Positions 24,361-32,224 are shown, numbered from the stretch's first letter. The stretch: DNA of 64,000 nucleotides from LMUY01 sp965198565 (GCA_965198565.1 OZ240665.1:310001-374000), one strand, 5' to 3'. The notes: a model not told the origin generated them from the sequence alone. Made by a program: numbers and translations.

Positions 24361-25085
24361 GCGACGTCGCGGTGAGCACGCGCAGTCCCTCGCCGCTGCG
24401 GCTGTTCGTGTGGGTGACGATGCTGGTGGCGGTGGCGGTGGCAATCCAGGCCGCTGTCGGGTTTGGCTTTGCCTTCACCCCCGACCGCCACGTCTCCCGC
24501 CTGGCGCTGACCGCGACGTCGACCTTGCTGCTCCACCTGACGCTGATCGGCGCTTCGCTGTGGTGGGGCCGCCGGGTCGGCCACGGCGACGTCTGGGCAG
24601 GACTTGGGTTCGTGCCGATCAGGCGGCGAAGGCTGCTGCTGATCTTGGCTCTGGTCAGCACGCCGATCGCCTTGGCCTGGGTTGGTCTGATCATACGGCT
24701 TGGTCTGATGGTGACGCATCCCAGCGCGCTGGCGGGCCAGGTGAAGACCATGGCGCACGCCGACTGGGGCTATGTCGTGCTGCTTGCGGTGGTCGCGGGT
24801 TTGATCGCGCCCGTCTCGGAGGAGATGATCTTCCGCGGCTGGCTGTGGACCGGGTTGCGGCGGTCCTGGCAGCCGTTACCGGTGGCGCTGGTCACCAGCG
24901 GGCTGTGGCTGCTGGGGCACATGCCGGATGGGGTGGAGCGGCCGCTGTTCCTGCTGCCGATGGCGGTGGTGGTGAGCGTGGCCCGATCCGCCTGCGGCAG
25001 CACGCGAGCCACCTTGGCGATCCACATGGTGAACAACATGGCGGTGATCGCGGTGGTGGGCGTGGCGCTCTGGCGAGCCGGCTGA
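24357..25085 (+). CDS. CPBP family intramembrane metalloprotease
   Basis: A 242-residue polytopic membrane protein with about six to seven hydrophobic segments. The CAAX protease/bacteriocin-processing (CPBP) motifs are SEEMIFRGW (EExxxR), LWLLGHM (candidate zinc His) and AIHMVNNM (HxxxN). The family cleaves in or near the membrane; bacterial roles vary, and the substrate is unknown. The GTG start at 24357 overlaps the folC stop (GTGA). Two charged residues at the N terminus before the first segment suggest the N terminus is cytoplasmic. Confidence 0.85.
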   Translation: MSDVAVSTRSPSPLRLFVWVTMLVAVAVAIQAAVGFGFAFTPDRHVSRLALTATSTLLLHLTLIGASLWWGRRVGHGDVWAGLGFVPIRRRRLLLILALVSTPIALAWVGLIIRLGLMVTHPSALAGQVKTMAHADWGYVVLLAVVAGLIAPVSEEMIFRGWLWTGLRRSWQPLPVALVTSGLWLLGHMPDGVERPLFLLPMAVVVSVARSACGSTRATLAIHMVNNMAVIAVVGVALWRAG

Positions 25086-25176
25086 TGGGCGGGGTGGCGA
25101 TGATGAGTATATTCCGAACCTATCAACCTGCAGGTTGCGGCTGTTTAGTGTAGGCCTAAAGAAAAGGGCCGCGAAC

Positions 25177-25791
25177 ATGAATACGCAATCCCGTCGATGG
25201 GCGAAGACGACAGTGATGATGGCAACGGCTACTCTTGTGGTTGCTGGCTGCACTCAAGCCGGGCCGACTACCAGTGCTGCAACCAGTGCGGGCGCGCCGG
25301 CCGAACGCTCGGTCTCGCAAGTTCTGCAAGCAAGTCCTCAGTTCAGCGATTTCACGACTGTCTTGTCGACCGCGGGGCTTTGGCATGAACTGAACCCGAA
25401 GGACGGGGTCACCGTTTTGGCGCCGACAAACCTCGCCTTTTCTCAAAGCGACCCGAGCTGGCGCACGGACATGACGGAAGCGGCGTTCAGCCAGGGCGAT
25501 GCCACATCGCTACGGCGGCAGGACCTGGTCAAAACCTCCGAGATCGCCGGGGTCCATCCTCCGTCCGACTTTGCGGGCAAGCTGCAAGATGTCCAAAGCC
25601 TCGGTGGGACCGTGCTGCACTTGGATGGTAGAACGCCCGGAGTGATCAAGGTCAGCACTGGCGTCGTGCCAACGGCTCGGTTCGGCAAGACTGCCAGCGT
25701 GCCCACCGGAGACATCAAGCTGCCGCCGATCCAAGCATTCAATGGGCTCGTATACTCCATCGACGCGATCACGGTACACGATCAGAACTGA
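25177..25791 (+). CDS. fasciclin (FAS1) domain lipoprotein
   Basis: A 204-residue exported lipoprotein. A basic N terminus (NTQSRRWAKT) is followed by a hydrophobic stretch and lipobox LVVAGC, with the acylated Cys at about residue 24. After a Ser/Thr/Ala linker, the FAS1 domain has FTTVLSTAGLWHELNPKDGVTVLAPTNLAF (H1 motif), an H-box-like region, and a final NGLVYSIDAITV. FAS1 domains mediate adhesion; bacterial versions sit on the periplasmic or outer face. I start at the ATG at 25177, preceded by AAAGGGCC. It is a stand-alone gene, convergent with the membrane protein at 25819. Confidence 0.85.
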   Translation: MNTQSRRWAKTTVMMATATLVVAGCTQAGPTTSAATSAGAPAERSVSQVLQASPQFSDFTTVLSTAGLWHELNPKDGVTVLAPTNLAFSQSDPSWRTDMTEAAFSQGDATSLRRQDLVKTSEIAGVHPPSDFAGKLQDVQSLGGTVLHLDGRTPGVIKVSTGVVPTARFGKTASVPTGDIKLPPIQAFNGLVYSIDAITVHDQN

Positions 25792-25818
25792 AGCAAATGC
25801 CACAACCGGGAGCAAAGG

Positions 25819-26190
25819 CTAACTCGGTTGCTGCGTGACGGCTGGGACCGGCTTCTGGGGGGCGTGGCTGCTGGTGACGGCCAGGACCGCGAACACCGCC
25901 ATCACCACCGACCAATACTGCATCGGCACCCAAAACAGGGTATGCTGGCGCCGCAGGATCACGCGCTCGCCGGTGTTCGCGTCGATCAACTCCCGGCCCA
26001 AGCTGCGGTTGAGCCGGGTGCCGACGAACCAGTTGACCACCGCGGCCACAAGCAAACCTAGGGCAAAGCCCGAATCCTCCGGCAGGCCTAGCCCGAGGCC
26101 ACCCGCGGCATCGACCAAGCCGATGCCGCCGATCGCTCCCACCACGGCGAACAGCACGGCAAGGACGCCCCATCCCGACCAAATGACCAT
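25819..26190 (-). CDS. small membrane protein of unknown function
   Basis: A 123-residue protein with three or four hydrophobic segments: residues 2-30, 42-57 and a C-terminal VPMQYWSVVMAVFAVLAV. A cytoplasmic-looking loop carries RELIDANTGERVILRRQHTLF. The pattern resembles unannotated membrane proteins of alphaproteobacteria in which a loop resembling 'E-x-GE-V-R-HTLF' precedes a P-M-x-YW segment, but I cannot name a family. An AGAGGA motif lies before the ATG at 26190. It is 57 bp downstream of pssA on the same strand and may be the last gene of that operon. Confidence 0.65.
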   Translation of the reverse strand: MVIWSGWGVLAVLFAVVGAIGGIGLVDAAGGLGLGLPEDSGFALGLLVAAVVNWFVGTRLNRSLGRELIDANTGERVILRRQHTLFWVPMQYWSVVMAVFAVLAVTSSHAPQKPVPAVTQQPS

Positions 26191-26246
26191 CGACACGTCC
26201 TCTGTGGTCTGACCCTGGCCCAACGGCGGCACTCGAACGGAGTTCG

Positions 26247-27101
26247 TCAGGCTGGGCGCGCCTCCGCTGGCGGCTGCTCCGCCGGGTCGTCTTCCTCGGC
26301 GGCGGCCGCGCGCAGCCGGTGGAACGAGCGGTGGCTCAGCGGCAGCATCGCCAGGTAGATCAGCCCCGCCGCCGCCAGCGCAGCCCACGGGTCCGCCACC
26401 AGCACGGCTGCGAAAGTGCCCGTGCCGAGCAGCAGCGGCAGCACGTATTGCGACGGGACTTTGAAGTTCTTGAAGCTCCAGACCGGCAGGGTGGAGACCA
26501 GCAAGGTTGCCGTCCCCACCAGCACCACGGCGCAGAACAAGGGGTAGTGCACGATGCGGTAGAGCCAAGGCAGGCCCCATTCGTGCGCTTCGAGCCCGGC
26601 GAACAGCGGGAACAGCGCCAGCCCCGCCCCGGCCGGCGCCGGCACGCCGGTGAAGAACGATTGGGCAAAGGCGGGCGCGGGCGCAGCGTCCATCATCGCG
26701 TTGAACCGGGCCAGCCGCAGCGCCATGCAGACGGCGAACATCAGGCAGGGCGCGAATCCGTAGCCGCCGCCCGCGCGCAGCGACCACAGATAGAGGATGA
26801 AGGCCGGCGCCACGCCGAAACACAGGAAATCCGCCAGGCTGTCGAACTCGGCGCCGAAGCGGGAAGTGGCTTTGAGGATGCGCGCCAGCCGGCCGTCGAG
26901 CCCGTCGATGCAGCCGGCCACCACCAGGGCCACCGCCGAACTGCCCCAGCGCCCGTCCAGCGCGAACCGCATCGAGGTCAACCCGGCGCACAGGCCGAGC
27001 ACCGTCATCAGGTTGGGGATGATGCGGTTGAACGATGGGCCGCTATAGCGGGGCCGCCGCCGCACCCGGCGACGACGGCGACGCGGCGCCGGGTCAATCA
27101 T
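26247..27101 (-). CDS. pssA: CDP-diacylglycerol-serine O-phosphatidyltransferase
   Basis: A 284-residue integral membrane enzyme that makes phosphatidylserine, the precursor of phosphatidylethanolamine. The CDP-alcohol phosphatidyltransferase signature D-G-x2-D-G-x-A-R-x8-G-x3-D-x3-D is complete: DGLDGRLAR, then FGAEFDSLAD. Around eight hydrophobic segments follow the basic N terminus (RRRRRRVRRR). That size and the arginine-rich head are typical of the type II bacterial enzymes. The ATG at 27101 overlaps the rsfS stop by ATGA. The coupling to ribosome silencing factor is unusual but consistent with the whole proA-nadD-rsfS-pssA run. Confidence 0.93.
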   Translation of the reverse strand: MIDPAPRRRRRRVRRRPRYSGPSFNRIIPNLMTVLGLCAGLTSMRFALDGRWGSSAVALVVAGCIDGLDGRLARILKATSRFGAEFDSLADFLCFGVAPAFILYLWSLRAGGGYGFAPCLMFAVCMALRLARFNAMMDAAPAPAFAQSFFTGVPAPAGAGLALFPLFAGLEAHEWGLPWLYRIVHYPLFCAVVLVGTATLLVSTLPVWSFKNFKVPSQYVLPLLLGTGTFAAVLVADPWAALAAAGLIYLAMLPLSHRSFHRLRAAAAEEDDPAEQPPAEARPA

Positions 27102-27628
27102 GCGGCCGGCTCCGCAGCCTCCTCGTCCAGTTCGGCGCCCCACATCTTCTCGAGCGCGTAGAGGTCGCGCGCCTCGGGCTTGAACAGATGCACCACGATG
27201 TCCCCAGCGTCGATCAGGACCCAGTCCGAGCCGCCGGCGCCCTCCACGGGAACGCGGCCGACGCCGGCCTCGCGCAGTTTTTCCTGCAGGTGGGTGGCCA
27301 TGGCGCTGATCTGCCGGTCGGCCAACCCGGTGGCGATCACCATGCGCTCGGTGAAGGCGGCGCGGCCCGCCAGGTCCAGCACGGTGACGTTCTCGGCCTT
27401 GTCGTCCTCCAGGCTGGTCACGATCACGGTCTGGATGCGGTCGAGCACCGAGGGTTCGGGGGCCGGCTTCTCGGCGGCCTTGCGGGCGCGCGGGCCGGCG
27501 GCGACCGCCTTCTTGCGCGGGGTGCCGAGCGCCTTGGCAGCCTCCTTCAGGCCCGCCTTGGGCTGCGGCGGCTTGCGCTTGGCGGGCGGCTTGGCACCGG
27601 GTTCGGTGCCGGGCGGCTTTCTGGCTAT
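27098..27628 (-). CDS. rsfS: ribosome silencing factor, probable ATA start
   Basis: A 176-residue protein. The C-terminal 110 residues are the RsfS/Iojap domain, which binds ribosomal protein L14 and blocks subunit joining: TSLEDDKAENVTVLDL, MVIATGLADRQISAMATHLQEKL and SDWVLIDAGDIVVHLF. The N-terminal 65 residues are a Lys/Pro/Ala-rich extension that looks disordered. No ATG, GTG or TTG in frame precedes the domain from the nadD end onward. An ATA at 27626-27628 overlaps the nadD stop (ATAG) and has AGGAG upstream, so AUA initiation is a reasonable reading. Alternatives are a CTG within the extension or a sequence error. Confidence 0.85.
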   Translation of the reverse strand: MARKPPGTEPGAKPPAKRKPPQPKAGLKEAAKALGTPRKKAVAAGPRARKAAEKPAPEPSVLDRIQTVIVTSLEDDKAENVTVLDLAGRAAFTERMVIATGLADRQISAMATHLQEKLREAGVGRVPVEGAGGSDWVLIDAGDIVVHLFKPEARDLYALEKMWGAELDEEAAEPAA

Positions 27629-28251
27629 CGGTCTGCTCCTGTGCTCGCCATGTGCGGCGCAGCGGCGCCGGGCGCCAAGGCTGGCGCGGCTCGGTGGGAG
27701 TATGCCGCGCGCAAGGCCGTCGCGGAAATGCCATTCTGGGGCGCCGGCAGAAAGGTCCAGCTCGGCGGGGCCATACCGGCGAGCACTGGGCCCATGCGGG
27801 GCGGCCGGAACGCGCGGCGCAAGCGGTGCGCGGCCTGGCCGGACAGGGCGCGCTGGTTGTAGCGCGGGCGCGGCGCCACGGCGAACGGGGTGGCATGCAC
27901 CACGCCCAGCCAGTGCTTCCAGCGCGGCAGCTCGGCCAGGATGTCGGCGCCCATCAGCCAGACGAACTGCACCCGGGGGAACAGGCGGCGCAACGCCAGC
28001 AGCGTGTCGGCGGTGTAGCGGGTGCCCAGGCGCTGCTCGATGGCCGTCGCCACCACCCGGCGGCCATCGGCGATCGCCTGCGCGGAGGCGAGGCGCTCGC
28101 TCAGCGGGGCCATGCCGTCCTGCCGCTTGAGCGGATTGCCGGGGGAAACCAGCAGCCACACCTGGTCGAGCCGCAACCGCCGCAGCGCCAGGGTCGCCAC
28201 GTGCTTGTGGCCGGGATGCGCCGGGTTGAACGAGCCCCCCAACAATCCCAC
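27625..28251 (-). CDS. nadD: nicotinate-nucleotide adenylyltransferase
   Basis: A 208-residue adenylyltransferase that makes deamido-NAD from nicotinate mononucleotide. It opens VGLLGGSFNPAHPGHKHV, which contains the GSFNPxHxGH ATP-binding motif. LMGADILAELPRWKHW and the ISATALRAAYSHR segment (the ISSTxIR element, with the Ser-Ala change) complete the family. I start at GTG 28251, at the first strand. Homologues often extend about 13 residues further, and an in-frame stretch LVDPVPRYGHRARLR exists upstream, but its only possible starts are non-standard. It ends in an ATAG overlap with rsfS. Confidence 0.9.
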   Translation of the reverse strand: MGLLGGSFNPAHPGHKHVATLALRRLRLDQVWLLVSPGNPLKRQDGMAPLSERLASAQAIADGRRVVATAIEQRLGTRYTADTLLALRRLFPRVQFVWLMGADILAELPRWKHWLGVVHATPFAVAPRPRYNQRALSGQAAHRLRRAFRPPRMGPVLAGMAPPSWTFLPAPQNGISATALRAAYSHRAAPALAPGAAAPHMASTGADR

Positions 28252-28312
28252 CCGAAGCCGCGCGCGATGGCCATACCGCGGAACCGGGTCTACCAGAGCG
28301 CAGGCTTCGTCA

Positions 28313-29575
28313 TCATGGGCGCGTTTGCCCGCTCCCCGTGACGAGATAGCGGAAGCTGGTGAGCTGATCGAGCCCGACCGGGCCGCGGGCATGGATGCGC
28401 CCGGTGGCAATGCCGATTTCCGCGCCAAAGCCGAACTCGCCGCCGTCGCAGAACTGGGTGGAGGCGTTCCACAGGGCCACGGCGGAGGAGACGCCGGCCA
28501 GGAACTGCTCGGCCGCTTCGGCATCCTCGGTGACGATGGCGTCGGTGTGCTCGCTGCCGTGGCGGGCGATATGGGCCAGCGCGCCTGCCACCCCGTCCAC
28601 CACGGCCACGCTCAGCACGGCGTCCAGCCACTCGGTGTCGAAATCGCCCGGCTCGGCGGCGGGCACGTGGGGCAGGATGGCGCGGGCGCGAGCGTCGGCG
28701 CGGATCTGGCAGCCTTGCGCCTGCACGGCGTCGATCAGCGGCGGGAGCAGGCGCGGAGCGGCCACGGCGTCCACCAGCAGCGTTTCCGCCGCGCCACAGA
28801 CGCCAGTGCGGCGGAGCTTGCTGTTCACCAGCAGGGCGCAGGCCATCGCCGGGTCGGCCGCTGCGTGCACGAACAGGTGGTTCAAGCCCTCGGCATGCGC
28901 CAGCACCGGCACCCGCGCCTCGCGCTGCACCCGCTCCACCAGCGACTTGCCGCCGCGCGGAATGATGAGGTCGAGCAGGCCCGACCCGGCGAGCATGGCG
29001 GCGACATGCGCCCGGTCGGCATCGGGCGGGATCTGCACCGCCGCCTCGGGCAGCCCGGCTTCGGCCAGGCCGGCGGTGATGGCGCGATGGATCACCCGGG
29101 CGCTGCGCAGGCTCTCGGACCCGCCGCGCAGCAGCACCGCGTTGCCGGACTTCAGGCACAGCCCGGCCGCGTCCGCGCCCACGTTCGGGCGGCTCTCATA
29201 GACCATGCCGATCACCCCGATCGGAGTGGCGATGCGGCGGATGCGCAGGCCGTTCGGGCGAGTCCAGTCGGCCAGAGTGCGCGCCAGCGGGTCCGGCAGG
29301 GCGGCGATCGCCTCGAGCCCGGCGGCCATCGCCGCCACGCGCGGCGCCGTGAGCGTGAGGCGGTCGCGGAAGGCAGAGCTGGCTTGGGAGGCGGCGAGGT
29401 CGGCCTCGTTGGCGGCGAGCAGCTCCGGCGTTTGGCGGCGGAGTTGGGCCGCGGTGGCGCACAAGGCTGTGTCCCGCTGCGCCGCGCTGGACTGCGCAAG
29501 CCGGCGCGACGCCTGCCGCGCCTCGTTTGCGGCCGGGCGCAGCCAGGTGGAGGCGGGTGCCAGGTCGGCGGTCAT
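28313..29575 (-). CDS. proA: glutamate-5-semialdehyde dehydrogenase (gamma-glutamyl phosphate reductase)
   Basis: A 420-residue enzyme of the proline pathway, reducing gamma-glutamyl phosphate with NADPH. The aldehyde dehydrogenase-like fold is seen in IATPIGVIGMVYESRPNVGADAAGLCLKSGNAVLLRGG. The catalytic Cys is in KLRRTGVCGAAETLLVD at about residue 255. The C-terminal NASTQFCDGGEFGFGAEIGIAT is the ProA signature. I chose the ATG at 29575; an upstream extension to 29692 does not resemble the family. It heads the run proA-nadD-rsfS-pssA, a common order (often after obgE and proB, which are absent here). Confidence 0.95.
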   Translation of the reverse strand: MTADLAPASTWLRPAANEARQASRRLAQSSAAQRDTALCATAAQLRRQTPELLAANEADLAASQASSAFRDRLTLTAPRVAAMAAGLEAIAALPDPLARTLADWTRPNGLRIRRIATPIGVIGMVYESRPNVGADAAGLCLKSGNAVLLRGGSESLRSARVIHRAITAGLAEAGLPEAAVQIPPDADRAHVAAMLAGSGLLDLIIPRGGKSLVERVQREARVPVLAHAEGLNHLFVHAAADPAMACALLVNSKLRRTGVCGAAETLLVDAVAAPRLLPPLIDAVQAQGCQIRADARARAILPHVPAAEPGDFDTEWLDAVLSVAVVDGVAGALAHIARHGSEHTDAIVTEDAEAAEQFLAGVSSAVALWNASTQFCDGGEFGFGAEIGIATGRIHARGPVGLDQLTSFRYLVTGSGQTRP

Positions 29576-29681
29576 TGCGCGAAGAGCCAAGCGGTCATGG
29601 GGTGGACTGTAAGCGATCAGCGTGGATCGTGAAACGCCCGCCATGGCGTAAGCGCCCGCCGCACCCAAGCAAGACGCCACC

Positions 29682-29700
29682 AACCGTGCCAAGCACGGTT
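29682..29700. repeat. perfect 8-3-8 inverted repeat
   Basis: AACCGTGC-CAA-GCACGGTT lies upstream of proA and about 50 bp before the regulator relic. It could be a repressor operator or a short hairpin. On the plus strand the arm is followed by TGTCT, not a T-tract. Confidence 0.55.
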
Positions 29701-29752
29701 TGTCTCTCGCCCTCGGTCACGTCATTATAGAAGACGCGCTCGGTTCGTTTGT

Positions 29753-29863
29753 TGGGAGCAGGGCCGCAAGTCGCCCGACCGCACCGCCCTCACTTATCTC
29801 CGGGTCAGCGCCAAGGAGCCGGGGCTGATCGCCGCCATGCTGGCCGGACCACCAAATGGCTGA
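29753..29863 (+). pseudogene. relic of an XRE/HigA-type HTH antitoxin or regulator, C-terminal end only
   Basis: Thirty-six codons and a stop read WEQGRKSPDRTALTYLRV then SAKEPGLIAAMLAGPP. This is the end of helix 4 and helix 5 of XRE-family antitoxins, where the pattern WEQGRRxPDRxxLxYLRVIAxEPEAV is common. No helix-turn-helix or start codon precedes it in this frame, so only the 3' end of the gene remains. The sequence between proA and the GST gene is otherwise repeats, consistent with decay of an accessory gene. No toxin gene is left. Confidence 0.65.
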
Positions 29864-30108
29864 GGAAGCCGATGACGAAAGTCGCGCTTGCGAAGAGCGT
29901 ACCCTGTGTCGCTGGGTTCGCGGTGGATGGCCGGGGCAAGTCCTACCGAATGCACGCATCGTCTCCATCCGCGCACGCGGTAGACAAACCTTTTCTCCCT
30001 CTCCCGTCCTTCACGGGAGAGGGAGATATCTTCAGGCTGGAAAATGTCTGCATTTGGTAGGGTCAAGTCCGGCCATGACGATGCAGATGTTCTTAGCCGG
30101 GCTGGTGG
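29864..30108. repeat. composite repeat block: palindrome copy 7 with inverted copies of a second motif
   Basis: Palindrome copy 7 has 11-bp arms of the CCCTCTCCCGT class (29997-30007 and 30013-30023). Around it are two copies of a roughly 38-bp motif whose plus-sense core is TGCATTCGGTAGGACTTG followed by CCGGCCATCC: one inverted at 29921-29960, one direct and degraded at 30042-30079. The direct copy lies 19 bp after the palindrome, as at 54061-54145, so palindrome and motif travel together. No gene is seen. Confidence 0.8.
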
Positions 30109-30747
30109 TTAGGCGGCGTCGGGAGGGGTGGAGGTGAAGCTCGACAAGGCCTGGATCTTTGCCCACCAGTCTTCAAAGCCCGGGACAGTGAACAGCAAGT
30201 CCTTGTCCGGGGTCATCGAAATATAGGCGGCGATCGGGGCCAAATAGAGGTCGGCCAGGCTGAGGTCGCCGGCGATGAACGGGGAATTGCCCCGGGTCTG
30301 CATCGCGAGTTCGAGCAGCTTGCGGCCGTTCTCGATGCCAGCCTGCCGGGCCGCCTCGTTCTTGCCGCCCACGAAGTCGGGGAACAGGTGGTAGCCTGCG
30401 ACGCCGCCGAGCAATGCGCCATAGCCATACGAGTCGATCAGCCCGATCACCATGTCCATCCGGGCGCGATCCTTCGGTGTGGCCGGGATGAGGCTGGGGC
30501 CGGGCAGCACGTCGTTGAGGTAGCGCGTGATGGCGCTGGTCTCGAGGATGCGCATGCCGTCGTGCTCCAGCACCGGGACCTTGCCGAAGGGATGGCGCTG
30601 CAGGTGCTCCGGTGATTTCGGCTCGCCCGCGAGCACGTTGAGCGGGATTTGCTCGATGCCGGTCACGCCCTTCTCGGCCAGCAGCATCTTGACGGTGCGG
30701 ACGTAGGTGGAGCCGTTGAAGCCGTAGAGGGTGATTTGGGCTGGCAT
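30109..30747 (-). CDS. glutathione S-transferase
   Basis: A 212-residue canonical GST. The N-terminal domain has ITLYGFNGSTYVRTVKMLLAEKG with the catalytic Ser/Thr region. FGKVPVLEHDGMRILETSAITRYL is the cis-Pro and E-T/S glutathione site. The C-terminal domain has FIAGDLSLADLYLAP (the N-capping box). GGAGG sits before the ATG at 30747. It differs clearly from the GST at 12480, so they are separate classes. It may be downstream of the 45-residue gene on the same strand, 153 bp away. Substrate unknown. Confidence 0.9.
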   Translation of the reverse strand: MPAQITLYGFNGSTYVRTVKMLLAEKGVTGIEQIPLNVLAGEPKSPEHLQRHPFGKVPVLEHDGMRILETSAITRYLNDVLPGPSLIPATPKDRARMDMVIGLIDSYGYGALLGGVAGYHLFPDFVGGKNEAARQAGIENGRKLLELAMQTRGNSPFIAGDLSLADLYLAPIAAYISMTPDKDLLFTVPGFEDWWAKIQALSSFTSTPPDAA

Positions 30748-30900
30748 GTGGCTGTCCTCCGGCACTAGTTGGTTGGTCCTGCCGGGTGATGTCTGGTGCC
30801 TGCGTGAACGCGCAAGAGTGACGCGGAGTAATCCAGCGGCCGATCGGACAAGCAGCCGTGTTGCCACGGAGCACTGGCGACGATCCAGCCCGGCGCCTGC

Positions 30901-31038
30901 TCAGTGGATGAGCAGGGCGGAGCCGGTCCGTGCCAAGGCGCTCCAGTTCAGCAGCAGAGCATATCCCGTGGTCGAGAACACGACGAACAGCATGGCTGCC
31001 ATCAGCCGCTTGCGGCGAGTCCTGTCATCGATGCGCAT
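30901..31038 (-). CDS. 45-residue membrane peptide of unknown function
   Basis: This small gene has a strong ribosome-binding site, GAAGGAG, eight bases before its ATG at 31036-31038. The product begins with a very basic head, MRIDDRTRRKRLM, followed by a hydrophobic helix of about 21 residues (AAMLFVVFSTTGYALLLNW) and a short tail ending LLIH. It should be a single-pass inner-membrane peptide with its N terminus in the cytoplasm. I recognise no family. About 120 bp upstream is a 7-bp-arm palindrome of the PhaR type, nearly identical to the phasin operator. This suggests, without proof, that it is co-regulated with polymer storage. Confidence 0.65.
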   Translation of the reverse strand: MRIDDRTRRKRLMAAMLFVVFSTTGYALLLNWSALARTGSALLIH

Positions 31039-31435
31039 CGGCCGCTCTCCTTCACCTAGGGCATCTCGAAGTCATAGACTTCACGTGTACGACACCAACA
31101 TTAACAGCTGGTTAATCCTCGACGTTGAGTTCCCATAGCAGAACACGCCCGCTTGGAGTCATGCTGCAACGCAGCATAAACCCTGCTGCCGTGGACTGCC
31201 AGCCTTGAGTAGGCAGATCGAGTTCAGTTGACGCACCTTAGTGCCTTGGTTGAGCCGGCGATGTGATCCCCCTCACGCAGCCGACGGCACGCCGGGCTAG
31301 CGGTTGCAAGGACTTAGGTGGGCAGCACTGGTCGGCGCAGCCGGCACGCTGCGCCGTCGCCCCGCTTGTTGCACTGGGGGCACACTGCTGACGGATTCGT
31401 CTTACGTGACGTCTGGCCTTGCTATTGGAGCGCGT
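31039..31435. other. intergenic region with operator-like and hairpin elements
   Basis: No gene of good quality was seen between the 45-residue gene and the ModA-like gene. The region holds the PhaR-like palindrome at 31161-31177 and a hairpin with perfect 8-bp arms, CGGCGCAG (31333-31340) and CTGCGCCG (31349-31356), with an 8-base loop. The hairpin is 80 bp before the ModA-like start and could be in its leader. No riboswitch was recognised. Confidence 0.5.
31161..31177. promoter_or_regulatory. second candidate PhaR-type operator
   Basis: ATGCTGC-AAC-GCAGCAT, a perfect inverted repeat with 7-bp arms. It shares TGCTGC-AAY-GCAGCA with the site before the phasin gene. On the minus strand it overlaps TTTATG, a weak -10-like sequence, and faces the 45-residue gene. 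The plus-strand ModA-like gene is 259 bp away and a less likely target. Confidence 0.6.
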
Positions 31436-32224
31436 ATGCCGCCCCATCCGGCCATGAACCGGTTTGCTCTCCTTCTCGCCGTCCCGCTCCTGCTGCCGAG
31501 CCTGGCACGCGCCGCGGACGTCACCGTCATGATCTCGGGCGGATTCCTCTCGACGTTCAAAGCGCTGGTGCCCGGCTTCGAGGCCGCAACCGGTGACCAC
31601 GTCATCACCGTGCCGGGACCTTCCATGGGTGCGACGGCAGGGGCGATCCCGAACCGGCTGGCCCGCGGCGAGCGCGACGACGTGGTGATCATGGTCGGCA
31701 CCGCACTCGACACGTTGCTGAAGAACGGTGCCGCCGCAGCCGGCAGCCGCGTCGACCTGGCGCTCTCGCCGATCGGCATGGCGGTGCGCGCCGGCGCCCC
31801 GGTGCCCGATATCAGCACGCCGGACAAGCTGCGCAGCGTGCTGTTGGCCGCCAAGTCGGTGGCGTATTCGGACAGCGCCAGCGGCGTCTACATCAAGGCC
31901 GAGTTGTTCAAGAAGCTGGGCATCGAGGCGCAAATGCAGGGCAAGGCGCACATGATCCCGGCCACCCCGGTCGGCGAGATCGTGGCGCGGGGCGAAGCCG
32001 AACTGGGCTTCCAGCAGGAGGCCGAACTGCTGCCCGTGCCCGGCATCACCTTCGCGGGGCTGATTCCGCCCTCGGTGCAGCTCGTCACGGTGTACGCCGC
32101 CGGTCTCTCTGCGCATGCCGCCAACCCGGCGGGCGGGCGCGCCCTGATCCAATACATGGCCTCGCCAGCCGCCAAGCCGACCTTGCTTAAGGAGGGGCTG
32201 CAGCCGCCTTCGCCGCAGCCCTAA
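31436..32224 (+). CDS. ModA-like periplasmic substrate-binding protein
   Basis: A 262-residue secreted protein of the type-2 periplasmic binding fold. The signal peptide is residues 1-27, ending LARAADVTV. Then ISGGFLSTFKALVPGFEAATGDHV, GATAGAIPNRLARGERDDVVIMVG and AYSDSASGVYIKAEL give the pattern of molybdate/tungstate-binding ModA relatives. The usual ModA start LTVFAAASL is replaced by VTVMISGGF, so the ligand may be another anion or organic compound. There is no modB or modC permease or ATPase nearby, so it is an orphan. GGAG precedes the ATG at 31436; an ATG at 31454 is an alternative. Ends with a 4-bp overlap with the convergent MFS gene. Confidence 0.85.
   Translation: MPPHPAMNRFALLLAVPLLLPSLARAADVTVMISGGFLSTFKALVPGFEAATGDHVITVPGPSMGATAGAIPNRLARGERDDVVIMVGTALDTLLKNGAAAAGSRVDLALSPIGMAVRAGAPVPDISTPDKLRSVLLAAKSVAYSDSASGVYIKAELFKKLGIEAQMQGKAHMIPATPVGEIVARGEAELGFQQEAELLPVPGITFAGLIPPSVQLVTVYAAGLSAHAANPAGGRALIQYMASPAAKPTLLKEGLQPPSPQP

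Noticed and set aside
29693..29730. N-terminal extension of proA upstream to 29692
   Set aside because: The extra 39 residues do not resemble the family, and the ATG at 29575 fits homologues.
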